This document shows, piece by piece, positions 42,520-51,397 of a stretch of DNA of 64,000 bases (within the stretch, counting starts at the first letter, position 1; every line of letters begins with the position of its first letter). Source of the stretch: Methylovirgula ligni (GTDB lineage Bacteria > Pseudomonadota > Alphaproteobacteria > Rhizobiales > Beijerinckiaceae); the NCBI RefSeq assembly GCF_004135935.1, contig NZ_CP025086.1, forward strand, positions 2,108,001-2,172,000, given 5' to 3'. Both the position numbers and the translations under genes were made by a program. The notes beneath the pieces were generated by a model. It ran no database searches. It was not told the DNA's origin and was given only the letters and a program-made list of their open reading frames with translations.

Positions 42520-43652
42520 CGCGCGCCGGCGTTATATTGCCGACCTTGCGTCCGCGGCTGCCAGGCGCAGATGCCATCGGGCCTTTTTTGCGGGAGATAG
42601 ACCGGCGCCGCTGGTACAGCAATTTCGGTCCTTTGAACGAGAGGTTTGAGCAGGAGCTTGCCGGGCATTTTGAGGCGCCTCCCGGGAGCGTCGTCACAGT
42701 CTCAAGCGCTACGGCTGGTCTGTCACTCGCGTTGCGCGCTGCGAGCGCCGAGACGGGCGGCCTGTGTATGATGCCGGCGTGGACTTTCGTCGCCACGCCG
42801 GTTGCGGCGGTCAATGCGGGCCTTCAGCCGTATTTTCTGGACGTTGATCCGCAGTCCTGGCAGTTGACGGTCGATAGTGTTCATCGTGCGCTCGGAAAAG
42901 TCCGGCAGCGTATCTCGGCCGTTGTCGTTGTCGCGCCGTTCGGCGCACCGGTCGAGACGGCCGCGTGGGCGGAATTTTACAAACAAACGGGAATTCCGGT
43001 CATCATCGATGCCGCCGCGGGGTTCGATACCGCGCGCTCGCATCCGGAGATCGTCTCCGTGATCAGCCTTCATGCCACGAAGGTACTTGGGGTCGGCGAG
43101 GGCGGCTTCATCCTTTGCGGGAACAAGGAGCGTGCCGAGCAGCTTCGGCGGATGAGCAATTTTGGTCTCGATGCCGCCCGTCGCAGCATCTACCCGGGCG
43201 CAAACGCGAAATTGAGTGAATATGCCGCTGCGGTCGGGCTCGCGGCATTTCGCCGATGGCCTCAGACCCGCGCGGCGTTTCTGCGGAAGGCAGCCTTATA
43301 CCGCAGCGAACTGATCAAATCGGAGGAAGACGGCGATATTTTCCTTCGTAACGACAGACATGCATCGGCGACTTTCAACGTCGTCTTGAGACGTCACAAA
43401 GCCGGCGAGCTCATCGCCCGGATGAGCGAAGGCGGCATGGAAGCGCGCAGGTGGTGGTCCGAAGGCTGCCATCGGCACCCGGCTTTTGCTGATAGCAAGC
43501 GAGACGACCTATCGGTGACCGATCGTCTCGTGGAAACTGTCGTCGCGTTGCCATTCTGGGTCGACATGAGGCGTGCGCAAATGTCCGCCGTCGCCACGCG
43601 TCTGCGCGATTATTTGCGTCTTCGCCCGGAGGAAGCGTTGGAGTTGGGCTGA
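42516..43652 (+). CDS. DegT/DnrJ/EryC1/StrS-family aminotransferase
   Basis: The 378-residue PLP enzyme has VSSATAGLSLALRAASAETG for phosphate binding, MMPAWTFVATPVAAVNAGLQ, PVIIDAAAGFD and SLHATKVLGVGEGGFI with the PLP Lys at about 189. Family members transaminate a keto-sugar nucleotide to an amino sugar, as in VioA or FdtB. The acyltransferase just upstream fits the next step. No sugar-nucleotide dehydratase is in this window, so substrate synthesis must occur elsewhere. Confidence 0.85.
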   Translation: MTRAGVILPTLRPRLPGADAIGPFLREIDRRRWYSNFGPLNERFEQELAGHFEAPPGSVVTVSSATAGLSLALRAASAETGGLCMMPAWTFVATPVAAVNAGLQPYFLDVDPQSWQLTVDSVHRALGKVRQRISAVVVVAPFGAPVETAAWAEFYKQTGIPVIIDAAAGFDTARSHPEIVSVISLHATKVLGVGEGGFILCGNKERAEQLRRMSNFGLDAARRSIYPGANAKLSEYAAAVGLAAFRRWPQTRAAFLRKAALYRSELIKSEEDGDIFLRNDRHASATFNVVLRRHKAGELIARMSEGGMEARRWWSEGCHRHPAFADSKRDDLSVTDRLVETVVALPFWVDMRRAQMSAVATRLRDYLRLRPEEALELG

Positions 43653-43672
43653 CGAAGCTCCTTCGCCCAGGC

Positions 43673-43867
43673 TCAGCGTTTCTTCGGCTGAGGCTTATGG
43701 TCGTGGGGCGAGCCGATCTCGGTTTCGGGCTGGGTGAGGGACGGCGGATCGCTCGCCGGGAAGGAGTCTTCAAGTGCTTCGTCGAGCGCCGCATCGGCGG
43801 CGGATTTGGCCGACTTTTTGGCGTCGGAGCCGGACTTCGCAGCCTGATCTTTCTTGCTTACGGTCAT
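43673..43867 (-). CDS. Small hydrophilic protein with DSFPASDPP motif
   Basis: From the ATG at 43867, with GGAGGA six bases upstream, the product is 64 residues. It is Lys/Ala/Asp rich, begins MTVSKKDQAAKSG, has ALDEALEDSFPASDPPSLTQ and ends PHDHKPQPKKR. Small proteins with this DSFPASDPP core are widespread in Rhizobiales but have no known function. It is probably disordered in solution. A long open frame on the same strand in GC-rich DNA hides this gene, but only this last part looks genuine. It converges on the aminotransferase gene. Confidence 0.8.
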   Translation of the reverse strand: MTVSKKDQAAKSGSDAKKSAKSAADAALDEALEDSFPASDPPSLTQPETEIGSPHDHKPQPKKR

Positions 43868-44092
43868 CGCTATCCTCCATTGATGCCCCAACGCGCGGGC
43901 GCCCCAAAAGTCCCCGGTGTTCCCGCGTGGCGCATCATCGCATTTGAAATCATGCGCTTTGGCTCCGCGTCGACCGGTTGACGCCACGCCAAACCATGCT
44001 ATGGCACGGCCTTCACTGGCTGTACCTCCCGTCTGAGGGCGGCCCTTATGCTTACGCCGATTGGTTTCGGCGAGTGAGCGGAAGGAAAGACG

Positions 44093-46030
44093 ATGATTTC
44101 CCTGACATTTCCCGATGGCGCCGCGCGCCAGTTTCCGGCCGGCATCCGCGGCAGCGAGATCGCCAAGGGCATTTCGCCCTCGCTCGCCAAGCGCACCGTC
44201 GCGATGGCACTCGACGGCAAGCTCACCGATCTTGCCGACCCGATCGAGCATGACGCGAAGATCGAATTCATCGACCGCGAGGACCCGCGCGCGCTGGAAT
44301 TGATCCGCCACGATGCCGCGCATGTGCTGGCCGAGGCGGTGCAGTCGCTCTATCCCGGCACGCAGGTGACGATCGGCCCGGTGATCGAGAACGGCTTCTA
44401 TTACGATTTCTTCCGCAACGCGCCGTTCACGCCGGAGGATTTCCCCGCCATCGAAAAGAAGATGGCGGAGATCATCGCGCGGGACAAACCCTTCACCAAG
44501 GAAATCTGGTCGCGCGATCAGGCGAAAGACTGGTTCGAGGAGCACGGCGAGGCGTTCAAGGTCGAACTCGTCGATGCGATCCCGGCGGATCAGGATCTGA
44601 AAATCTACAAGCAGGGCGAGTGGCTCGATCTCTGCCGCGGCCCGCACATGACTTCGACCGGCAAGATCGGCAATGCGTTCAAGCTGATGAAGGTCGCCGG
44701 CGCCTATTGGCGCGGCGATTCCAACAAGCCGATGCTCCAGCGCATCTATGCGACGGCTTTCGCCAAACAGGCCGAACTCGATGCTTACTTGAAGCAGATC
44801 GAGGAGGCGGAGAAACGCGACCATCGCCGTCTTGGCCGCGAGATGGACCTGTTCCACTTCCAGGAGGAAGGGCCTGGCACGGTCTTCTGGCATCCGAAAG
44901 GCTGGACTCTGTTCCAGACGCTGATCTCCTACATGCGGCGGCGCCAGCAGGCGGCGGGCTATGTCGAAGTGAACACGCCGCAGGTGCTCGACCGGGCGCT
45001 GTGGGAAACCTCCGGCCATTGGCAGACCTATCGCGAGAACATGTTCACGACGATGACCGAGGACGAGCGCGTCTTCGCGTTGAAGCCGATGAACTGTCCC
45101 GGCCATATCCAGATCTTCAAGAACGGTCTCAAGTCGTATCGCGACCTGCCGTTGAAGATTGCCGAATTCGGCCTGGTGCATCGCTACGAGCCGTCTGGCG
45201 CGATCCACGGCATCATGCGCGTGCGCGCCTTCACGCAGGACGATGCGCATATCTTCTGCACCGAGGATCAGATCATGGAAGAGGCGTTGAAGATCAACGA
45301 CCTCATCCTGACGATCTACGAGGACTTCGGTTTCAAGGACGTCGTCGTCAAGCTTTCGACGCGGCCGGAAAAGCGCGTCGGCTCGGACGAGGCGTGGGAC
45401 AAGGCCGAGGCCGCCTTACAGCAGGTGCTGGACGTGCTCACCGCGCAGGGGTTGAAGACCGCCGTAAGCCCGGGCGAGGGCGCGTTCTACGGGCCGAAGC
45501 TCGAATATACGCTGCGCGATGCGATCGGTCGCGAATGGCAATGCGGTACGACGCAGGTCGATTTCAATCTGCCCGGCCGTTTTGGCGCGTTCTATATCGG
45601 CGCCGACAGCGAGAAGAAGACGCCGGTGATGATCCACCGCGCCAGCTTCGGCTCGCTCGAGCGTTTTACCGGTATCCTGATCGAGCATTATGCCGGCCAT
45701 CTGCCGTTGTGGCTTTCGCCGGTGCAGATCGTCGTCGCGACGATCACGCAGGATGCCGACGATTACGCTTATGACGTCGTGACCGCGGCGCGGAAGCTGG
45801 GGCTGCGGGCTGAATACGACCTGCGCAACGAGAAGATCACCTACAAGGTGCGCGAGCACTCGCTCGCCAAAATCCCGGTGCTGCTCGTTGTCGGCAAGCG
45901 CGAGGCGCAGGAGCGCACCGTCTCTGTGCGCCGGCTCGGCTCGGCCGATCAGGTGAGCCTCAAGCTTGATGAGGCGCTTGCGGCCCTTTCCGGCGAGGCG
46001 ACGCCGCCGGATTTGCGCAGTAACGGCTAA
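44093..46030 (+). CDS. thrS: Threonyl-tRNA synthetase
   Basis: The 645-residue class II synthetase has an N-terminal TGS domain ([20 protein letters not shown]), an editing domain with [12 protein letters not shown] and [13 protein letters not shown], then the catalytic core. The core has motif 2 [25 protein letters not shown] and [22 protein letters not shown]-terminal anticodon-binding domain follows. It charges tRNA-Thr and edits Ser-tRNA-Thr. A GGAAGGAAAG ribosome binding site precedes the ATG. The leader upstream (43868-44092) shows no T-box or Thr leader peptide that I can recognise. Confidence 0.96.
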   Translation: MISLTFPDGAARQFPAGIRGSEIAKGISPSLAKRTVAMALDGKLTDLADPIEHDAKIEFIDREDPRALELIRHDAAHVLAEAVQSLYPGTQVTIGPVIENGFYYDFFRNAPFTPEDFPAIEKKMAEIIARDKPFTKEIWSRDQAKDWFEEHGEAFKVELVDAIPADQDLKIYKQGEWLDLCRGPHMTSTGKIGNAFKLMKVAGAYWRGDSNKPMLQRIYATAFAKQAELDAYLKQIEEAEKRDHRRLGREMDLFHFQEEGPGTVFWHPKGWTLFQTLISYMRRRQQAAGYVEVNTPQVLDRALWETSGHWQTYRENMFTTMTEDERVFALKPMNCPGHIQIFKNGLKSYRDLPLKIAEFGLVHRYEPSGAIHGIMRVRAFTQDDAHIFCTEDQIMEEALKINDLILTIYEDFGFKDVVVKLSTRPEKRVGSDEAWDKAEAALQQVLDVLTAQGLKTAVSPGEGAFYGPKLEYTLRDAIGREWQCGTTQVDFNLPGRFGAFYIGADSEKKTPVMIHRASFGSLERFTGILIEHYAGHLPLWLSPVQIVVATITQDADDYAYDVVTAARKLGLRAEYDLRNEKITYKVREHSLAKIPVLLVVGKREAQERTVSVRRLGSADQVSLKLDEALAALSGEATPPDLRSNG

Positions 46031-46188
46031 GCTCAAGGTTGAAATTATCCGGTTCTTAACCTTGGCTTGCCTTTTCCTTGCCGCAAGATCGCGCGACAAA
46101 GGACGCCAGAGGGGCAAAGCCCGGAGCACCGCGTCGGGCCTTGCAGCGTGTTAACGGCTCGTTACCTGGCATCGGATAAAGCGATCTG

Positions 46189-47001
46189 ATGATCCGAAGT
46201 GCTATGCCGATGGGTGGAGCTCCGGCGTCCCGCCGGCGGGGGGTGGCAGGCTCAGGCCTGCCGATCCTCGGTGCCGCCTTGTGCCTTTGCGCCAGTCTTC
46301 TGCTGGCGGGCTGCTCCGGCGCGGTGCCGGACACCGAGGTCTATCCCACAGCCGCCGATTTCGAGATCCACGGCATCGATGTGTCGCGATATCAGGGCGA
46401 CATCGACTGGAATTCGGTGCGCGCGTCCGGCGTGCGCTTCGCCTGGATCAAGGCGACGGAAGGCGGCGACCGCGTCGACGAGAAATTCGACGCGAACTGG
46501 GTAGCGGCCAAAGCCGCCGGCGTCCCGCGCGGCGCTTATCATTTCGCCTATTGGTGTCGCTCGGGCGAGGAGCAGGCGGCCTGGTTCCTCCAGCATGTCC
46601 CGAACGACCCGCAGGCGTTGCCGCCGGTCCTCGACGTCGAGTGGAATCCCGTTTCGCACACGTGCCCGCGACGCATCCCGCGCGACGAGGCGCTGGCGAC
46701 GATGAAGACCATTCTCGATGCCATGCAGCATGCCTATGGCAAGAAGCCGATCATCTACACGTCGGTCGATTTCTATCGCGACGTTCTGGCGGACGGCTCC
46801 TTCTCCGACTATGCGATGTGGGTGCGTAGCGTGAAGACCTATCCCGACGTCAAATATGCCGGGCGGCATTGGAACTTCTGGCAGCACACCGCCCAGGGCC
46901 ATGTGCCCGGCATCCGGGGCTATGTCGACCGCAACGCCTTTTACGGCTCGTCGCATGATTGGCATCAGTGGCTCGTCGCCGAGGCGATCGAGGAGAACTG
47001 A
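46189..47001 (+). CDS. GH25 lysozyme-like lipoprotein
   Basis: The 270-residue protein has an N-terminal signal with lipobox LLLAGC, giving a probable lipid-anchored enzyme. The GH25 domain has IHGIDVSRYQGDIDW, VRFAWIKATEGGDRVDEKFD, PRGAYHFAYW and the acid pair in PPVLDVEWNP. These enzymes are muramidases that cut peptidoglycan. A periplasmic or outer-membrane-anchored location is inferred. It lies between thrS and the dioxygenase gene, with no obvious operon. Confidence 0.85.
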   Translation: MIRSAMPMGGAPASRRRGVAGSGLPILGAALCLCASLLLAGCSGAVPDTEVYPTAADFEIHGIDVSRYQGDIDWNSVRASGVRFAWIKATEGGDRVDEKFDANWVAAKAAGVPRGAYHFAYWCRSGEEQAAWFLQHVPNDPQALPPVLDVEWNPVSHTCPRRIPRDEALATMKTILDAMQHAYGKKPIIYTSVDFYRDVLADGSFSDYAMWVRSVKTYPDVKYAGRHWNFWQHTAQGHVPGIRGYVDRNAFYGSSHDWHQWLVAEAIEEN

Positions 47002-47046
47002 TCGCGGCGGCTTTGCGCTGTCGCGCGCCGCTCCCATATTGAGCCG

Positions 47047-47862
47047 ATGACACTCTCTTCCACGTCTTCATCCGCTCCCTGGCCCGCTTTATTCGTTCCG
47101 CATGGCGGCGGCCCGTGCTTCTTCATGGACGATCCGCAGCGACTGTGGACGAAGATGGGCGCCTTCCTGCGCGACATTCCCGCGACGCTCGGCCGGCGGC
47201 CGAAGGCGATTCTCGTCATCTCCGCCCATTGGCTTGAAGCTACGCCGACCGTTCACGCCGGCGCGCACCCCGGTCTTCTGTTCGATTATTATAATTTTCC
47301 CGCGGAGACGTACCGGCTGACATGGCCCGCGCCGGGCGCACCGGCGCTTGCCGCGCGTGTCGGCGAACTTCTCGACGCGGCCGGCTTTCAGCCGGCGAGC
47401 GAAACCGAGCGCGGCTGGGACCACGGCGTCTTCGTGCCCTTCAAGATGATCTGGCCCGATGCCGACGTGCCGGTCGTGCAACTCTCGTTGCAGAAGAATC
47501 TCGATCCGGCGACGCATCTGGCGATCGGCCGCGCGCTCGCGCCGCTGCGGCACGAGGACGTGCTGATCGTCGGCAGCGGCATGAGCTATCACAATCTGCG
47601 GAATTTCTTCTCGGGCCGCGGCAATGAAGAGGCCGCGGCATTCGATACCTGGCTCGACGAGACCCTGAGCGCTCCCGCCGCCGAGCGCACGCGCCGATTG
47701 ATTGCTTGGGAAGCGGCGCCGGGCGCCATCGCCAGCCATCCGGAGGCCGAGCACCTGTTGCCGCTGCATGTCGTGGCCGGGGCCGCCGGCGAGGAGGCCG
47801 CGCGGCGCACGTTTCACGACAATATTCTCGGCAAGGCGATCTCCGCCTTCCAGTTCGGCTAG
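47047..47862 (+). CDS. Class III extradiol dioxygenase (LigB-type, YgiD/DODA-like)
   Basis: The 271-residue protein has ALFVPHGGGPCFFMD, ILVISAHWLEATPTVHAG, FDYYNFPAETYRLTWPAPG, GWDHGVFVPFKMIWPDADVP, and later LIVGSGMSYHNLRNF. The His residues in VPHGGG, SAHW and DHGVFVP match metal and catalytic sites of DOPA 4,5-dioxygenase-type proteins. The natural substrate in bacteria is not established. It converges on rne with a long hairpin between. Confidence 0.88.
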   Translation: MTLSSTSSSAPWPALFVPHGGGPCFFMDDPQRLWTKMGAFLRDIPATLGRRPKAILVISAHWLEATPTVHAGAHPGLLFDYYNFPAETYRLTWPAPGAPALAARVGELLDAAGFQPASETERGWDHGVFVPFKMIWPDADVPVVQLSLQKNLDPATHLAIGRALAPLRHEDVLIVGSGMSYHNLRNFFSGRGNEEAAAFDTWLDETLSAPAAERTRRLIAWEAAPGAIASHPEAEHLLPLHVVAGAAGEEAARRTFHDNILGKAISAFQFG

Positions 47863-47875
47863 CCCGTGATTGCGG

Positions 47876-47923
47876 AAAAAGCGAAGCCATCCAGGTTTCG
47901 TTTCTGGATTGCTTCGCCGTTTT
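47876..47923. terminator. Bidirectional terminator between the dioxygenase gene and rne
   Basis: A 14-pair stem with a single mismatch, GCGAAGCCATCCAG (47881-47894) with CTGGATTGCTTCGC (47904-47917), lies between convergent genes. On the minus strand it is followed by five T, fitting termination of rne; on the plus strand by CGTTTT. It is 13 bases past the dioxygenase stop. Confidence 0.8.
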
Positions 47924-47959
47924 GGTTCGCCGCGATGCCGGTTGAGCCGCGCGCCTTAA

Positions 47960-50758
47960 CTAGTTGCCAAGGCTCGCTTTTGCACGCCGCCACCAGCCGG
48001 TCCGTTTCGGCCGGTCGGGGTCGGTGGATTCGGGTTCTGACTCGGGTTCCGATTTGGGCTCGAGAGGTTGGGCCGCATGGACCGACACCGGGACGGTGCT
48101 CGGCTCTGCATGAGCGAAGGAGGGTGCGGTGGGCGCAATCGGCTCAGGGTGATGCGCGACCGGCTCCGGCGCTTCTTCCGCGCGCGACGCAGGCTCGCGC
48201 GGTTCTTCGCTGAAAATATCCGCCTTTTCCTCAGCCTCGAACACTTCGGCAGCAGACGCGGCATTCTCTGAGTGGTCGGCGTTGGCCTCTGGCCGCTCGC
48301 CGCCGCCACGGCCTTTGCGCCGCGGGCGCCGGCGCCGCGGACGGTCCTCGCGCGGTGGCAGGACATCGTGTTCGGCGGTTTCGCCTTCAACGTCCTCGCC
48401 TTCGCTCTCGCCCTCGACCGGCTCGGCTTGTACGGCCCCGCCGAATCCGGCGACATAACCCAGGGCGTCATCCGACGGCTGCGGCGCATTCGCTTGAATG
48501 CCCGAGGCTTCACGATCGCCGTTACGGCCACCGCGGCGGCGCCGGCGGCGCCGCTTGCGGCGTGCGCCGCCTTCTTCGTCATTGCCGGGCGCACCGTCCT
48601 GCGCCTCGGTCTGATCGGCGGTGTCTTCCTCGCCCTCCGGTTCCTCGATCTCGGCTTCGGCTTCGATCTCCGGTGCTTCGAGTGCCGGCACGGGCAGCGC
48701 CGATGGCAGCTCTGGCACGCCGACAGCCGGTTCGCCGCGCTCCATCGCGTGGTAGGCCATGCCCGTCAGCGTATCGTCGGCGGCGATGGTGATCGCGACG
48801 CCGAAGCGGCGTTCGAGATCGCGCAGATTGGCGCGCTTCTGGTTGAGGATGTAGAGCGCCACCTCGGTACGGGTGCGCACCGTGATGTTATGCGAGGCGC
48901 TTTTGATCAGCGCATCTTCCAGCAGGCGCAGCACATGCAGCGCGATCGAGGAGGTCGAGCGGACCGTGCCGACGCCGGCACAATGCGCGCAGATGACCGT
49001 CGAGCCTTCGAGCACGCCGGTGCGGATGCGCTGGCGCGACATTTCGAGCAGGCCGAAATGCGAGATGCGGCCGATCTGGATGCGCGCGCGATCGTTCTTC
49101 AGCGCCTCTTTCATCCGCCGCTCGACGGAGCGATTGTTACGGCTCTCCTCCATGTCTATGAAATCGACGACGATGAGGCCCGCGAGGTCGCGCAGGCGAA
49201 GCTGCCGGGCGATTTCGTCGGCGGCTTCGAGATTGGTGCGGAGCGCCGTGTCCTCGATATCGTGCTCGCGCGTGGAGCGCCCGGAGTTCACGTCGATGGC
49301 GACGAGCGCCTCAGTCTGGTTGATGACAAGATAGCCGCCGGACTTCAGCGTCACGTGATTGGTGAACATCGCGTCGAGCTGTGCCTCGACGCCGGACTTG
49401 GCGAACACCGGCTGCGGGTCGCGATAGAGGTGGACGTTCTTGGCGTGGCTCGGCATGAGCAGGCGCATGAACTCCTTCGCCTCGCGATAGCCGTTCTCGC
49501 CCGCGACGGTCACCTCGTCGATGTCCTTGTTGTAGAGATCGCGGATAGAACGCTTGATGAGTGAGCCTTCCTCGTAAACAAGTGTCGGCGCGCTCGACTT
49601 CAGCGTCATCTCGCGCACCTGTTCCCACATGCGCAGGAGATATTCAAAGTCGCGCTTGACCTCCGCCTTGGTGCGCGAAGCGCCGGCGGTGCGCAGGATC
49701 ACGCCCATGCCTTCCGGCACTTCGAGGTCCTGGGCGATCGTCTTCAGCCGCTGACGGTCGCCGGAATCGGTGATCTTGCGGGAGATGCCGCCGCCGCGCG
49801 CCGTATTCGGCATCAGCACGGAATAGCGGCCTGCGAGAGACAGATAGGTCGTCAGCGCGGCGCCCTTGTTGCCCCGCTCCTCCTTCACGACCTGAACGAG
49901 CAGAACCTGACGGCGCTTGATGACTTCTTGAATCTTGTACTGACGGCGCGAGCGGTGGACCCGCACCGGCATTTCTTCCATCGCGTCGCCGCCGAGCTGC
50001 TCGACGTGTTCCTCGTCTTCTTCCTCGTCGTCCTCTTCGGATTCGGCCGGGGCAGGGAGGCCGCGTCCGCGCGCCTCGGCCTCGTCTTCGACCGTCCGCT
50101 CCGCGATGGGCGCGGAATCATCGACGATGGCAAAGCCGGCTGGATCGGCGGCGAGCACATGCGGCGCGGGTTCCTCGGCTTCGGCCGATATCGATATGGC
50201 CGGGGCTTCGTCCGAAGCTGCCGCCGGCGCATGGAGCGCCTCGGACTCCGCAGAAGCCGCCTCGATCTCGATGACGACCGCCGCCTCGAAACCTTCAGCG
50301 TGGCCTTCGCCCGACTCGGCGGTTTCCGCGCCTTCCGTCAGCGCCTCGGCAGTCTCTTCGATCTCGGCGGGCGCCTTGTCGGTGAGCCTTTCGTCGTCGC
50401 CACGGCGCTTTTCGGCGCGCTGATGGCGGCGGCTGCGCCGCGGACGATGATTTTCTTCCTCCTCGCGATGGGCATGGGCATCCTCTTCGAGAAGCTCCTG
50501 CCGGTCGGAGACGGGAATTTGATAATAATCCGGGTGGATTTCGGAAAAGGCGAGAAAACCGTGCCGGTTGCCGCCGTAATCGACAAAGGCCGCCTGCAGC
50601 GACGGTTCTACACGGGTGACTTTGGCCAGATAGATATTGCCGCGAAGCTGTTTCTTATCGGCCGATTCGAAGTCAAATTCCTCGACACGGTTGCCGCGAG
50701 TGACAACAACCCGGGTCTCCTCGGGGTGCGAGGCATCGATGAGCATTTTGTTGGGCAT
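47960..50758 (-). CDS. rne: Ribonuclease E
   Basis: From the ATG at 50758 (MPNKMLIDASHPEETRVVV) the product is 932 residues. The S1 RNA-binding domain is split by an acidic insertion of about 190 residues between IPVSDRQELL and the segment RRQYKIQEVIKRR. The RNase H-like/DNase I-like catalytic core has VAIDVNSGRSTREHDIED and LAGLIVVDFIDM, and the zinc-link Cys pair is in CAHCAGVGTVR. The C-terminal 280 residues are low-complexity, arginine-rich and acidic, typical of a degradosome scaffold. RNase E starts most mRNA decay and processes rRNA and tRNA. A GTG at 50782 is an alternative start. Confidence 0.95.
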   Translation of the reverse strand: MPNKMLIDASHPEETRVVVTRGNRVEEFDFESADKKQLRGNIYLAKVTRVEPSLQAAFVDYGGNRHGFLAFSEIHPDYYQIPVSDRQELLEEDAHAHREEEENHRPRRSRRHQRAEKRRGDDERLTDKAPAEIEETAEALTEGAETAESGEGHAEGFEAAVVIEIEAASAESEALHAPAAASDEAPAISISAEAEEPAPHVLAADPAGFAIVDDSAPIAERTVEDEAEARGRGLPAPAESEEDDEEEDEEHVEQLGGDAMEEMPVRVHRSRRQYKIQEVIKRRQVLLVQVVKEERGNKGAALTTYLSLAGRYSVLMPNTARGGGISRKITDSGDRQRLKTIAQDLEVPEGMGVILRTAGASRTKAEVKRDFEYLLRMWEQVREMTLKSSAPTLVYEEGSLIKRSIRDLYNKDIDEVTVAGENGYREAKEFMRLLMPSHAKNVHLYRDPQPVFAKSGVEAQLDAMFTNHVTLKSGGYLVINQTEALVAIDVNSGRSTREHDIEDTALRTNLEAADEIARQLRLRDLAGLIVVDFIDMEESRNNRSVERRMKEALKNDRARIQIGRISHFGLLEMSRQRIRTGVLEGSTVICAHCAGVGTVRSTSSIALHVLRLLEDALIKSASHNITVRTRTEVALYILNQKRANLRDLERRFGVAITIAADDTLTGMAYHAMERGEPAVGVPELPSALPVPALEAPEIEAEAEIEEPEGEEDTADQTEAQDGAPGNDEEGGARRKRRRRRRRGGRNGDREASGIQANAPQPSDDALGYVAGFGGAVQAEPVEGESEGEDVEGETAEHDVLPPREDRPRRRRPRRKGRGGGERPEANADHSENAASAAEVFEAEEKADIFSEEPREPASRAEEAPEPVAHHPEPIAPTAPSFAHAEPSTVPVSVHAAQPLEPKSEPESEPESTDPDRPKRTGWWRRAKASLGN

Positions 50759-51397
50759 GTGGAACTCGTAAGGGCGTGACACTCAGCGCGCCGCTGCCGC
50801 CAAAAGCTCGCGCAAGCGCGCTCGAAGGGCGGTGGGGCGGCGCGGACAGCGCCGAACGCGAAGGTTGAGATTGGAAAAATGAGGCCCGGTCTTTGGGCCG
50901 TGGCGTATCAACGCGGCGGGGGCGGCCCGAAGGCCATTCCCGGCGCGGCGCCGGAACGCGAACACCAGCCAGCGCCCAAACTCCGGGGCGCTCGCTGCAA
51001 GATGTCATCTTGGTGGTCCGATTAACTCCCCTGGAAGGGCAGACCATGTTTCTCGTTACCTGCGCATCGGCCGCGCTGCCGCGGCCATTGAAAGACTTGG
51101 TTCGTATTGCGGGAGGCGGTGGAAACTGCGCCATTCGACGCGCACACCGCCGCCGCGACTTGGGCGGCAAAGCGGGAACCGCATGTTCGAAGCGATTCAC
51201 GATGCACCGAACACGAACACCCCCTTGTATCGGGTTGTGTTGCCATTTGGCAAGTTTTCTCGATCCTGTTGCCTGTGAGCAACTACCGCCAAGTCATAGT
51301 TCTGGCATGGTGAGGCATCGTTAACCGCGGGGTTTCATTCTGAGTCTCACGCGATGGAGACGGCAGGGGGCCGTTCGATCCAAGGTTAACCTTTGCC
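50759..51397. other. Divergent intergenic region between rne and the amidase gene
   Basis: This 640-base region holds the promoters of both divergent genes. A long rne 5' leader is expected because RNase E controls its own mRNA in other bacteria, but I cannot see a conserved stem-loop by eye. No gene or RNA is recognised. Short reading frames here lack a ribosome binding site and family features. Confidence 0.45.

Noticed and set aside
40597-43652. tRNA-Pro as a proven integrative island att site
   Set aside because: No integrase gene and no visible repeat of the tRNA 3' end are present in the following few kilobases, so island status remains only a suggestion.
43996-44253. Trp/Tyr-rich reading frame (MLWHGLHWLYLPSEGGPYAY) upstream of and overlapping thrS
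   Set aside because: It has no ribosome binding site, overlaps thrS by about 160 bases in another frame, and is not rich in Thr codons, so it is not a convincing threonine leader peptide.
43673-45250. 525-codon minus-strand open frame across thrS
   Set aside because: Only the last 64 codons form a plausible protein with its own ribosome binding site; the rest is antisense to thrS, as expected from GC-rich codon bias.
48272-49564. 430-codon plus-strand frame antisense to rne
   Set aside because: The rne translation is clearly RNase E, and this frame has no recognised domain or ribosome binding site.
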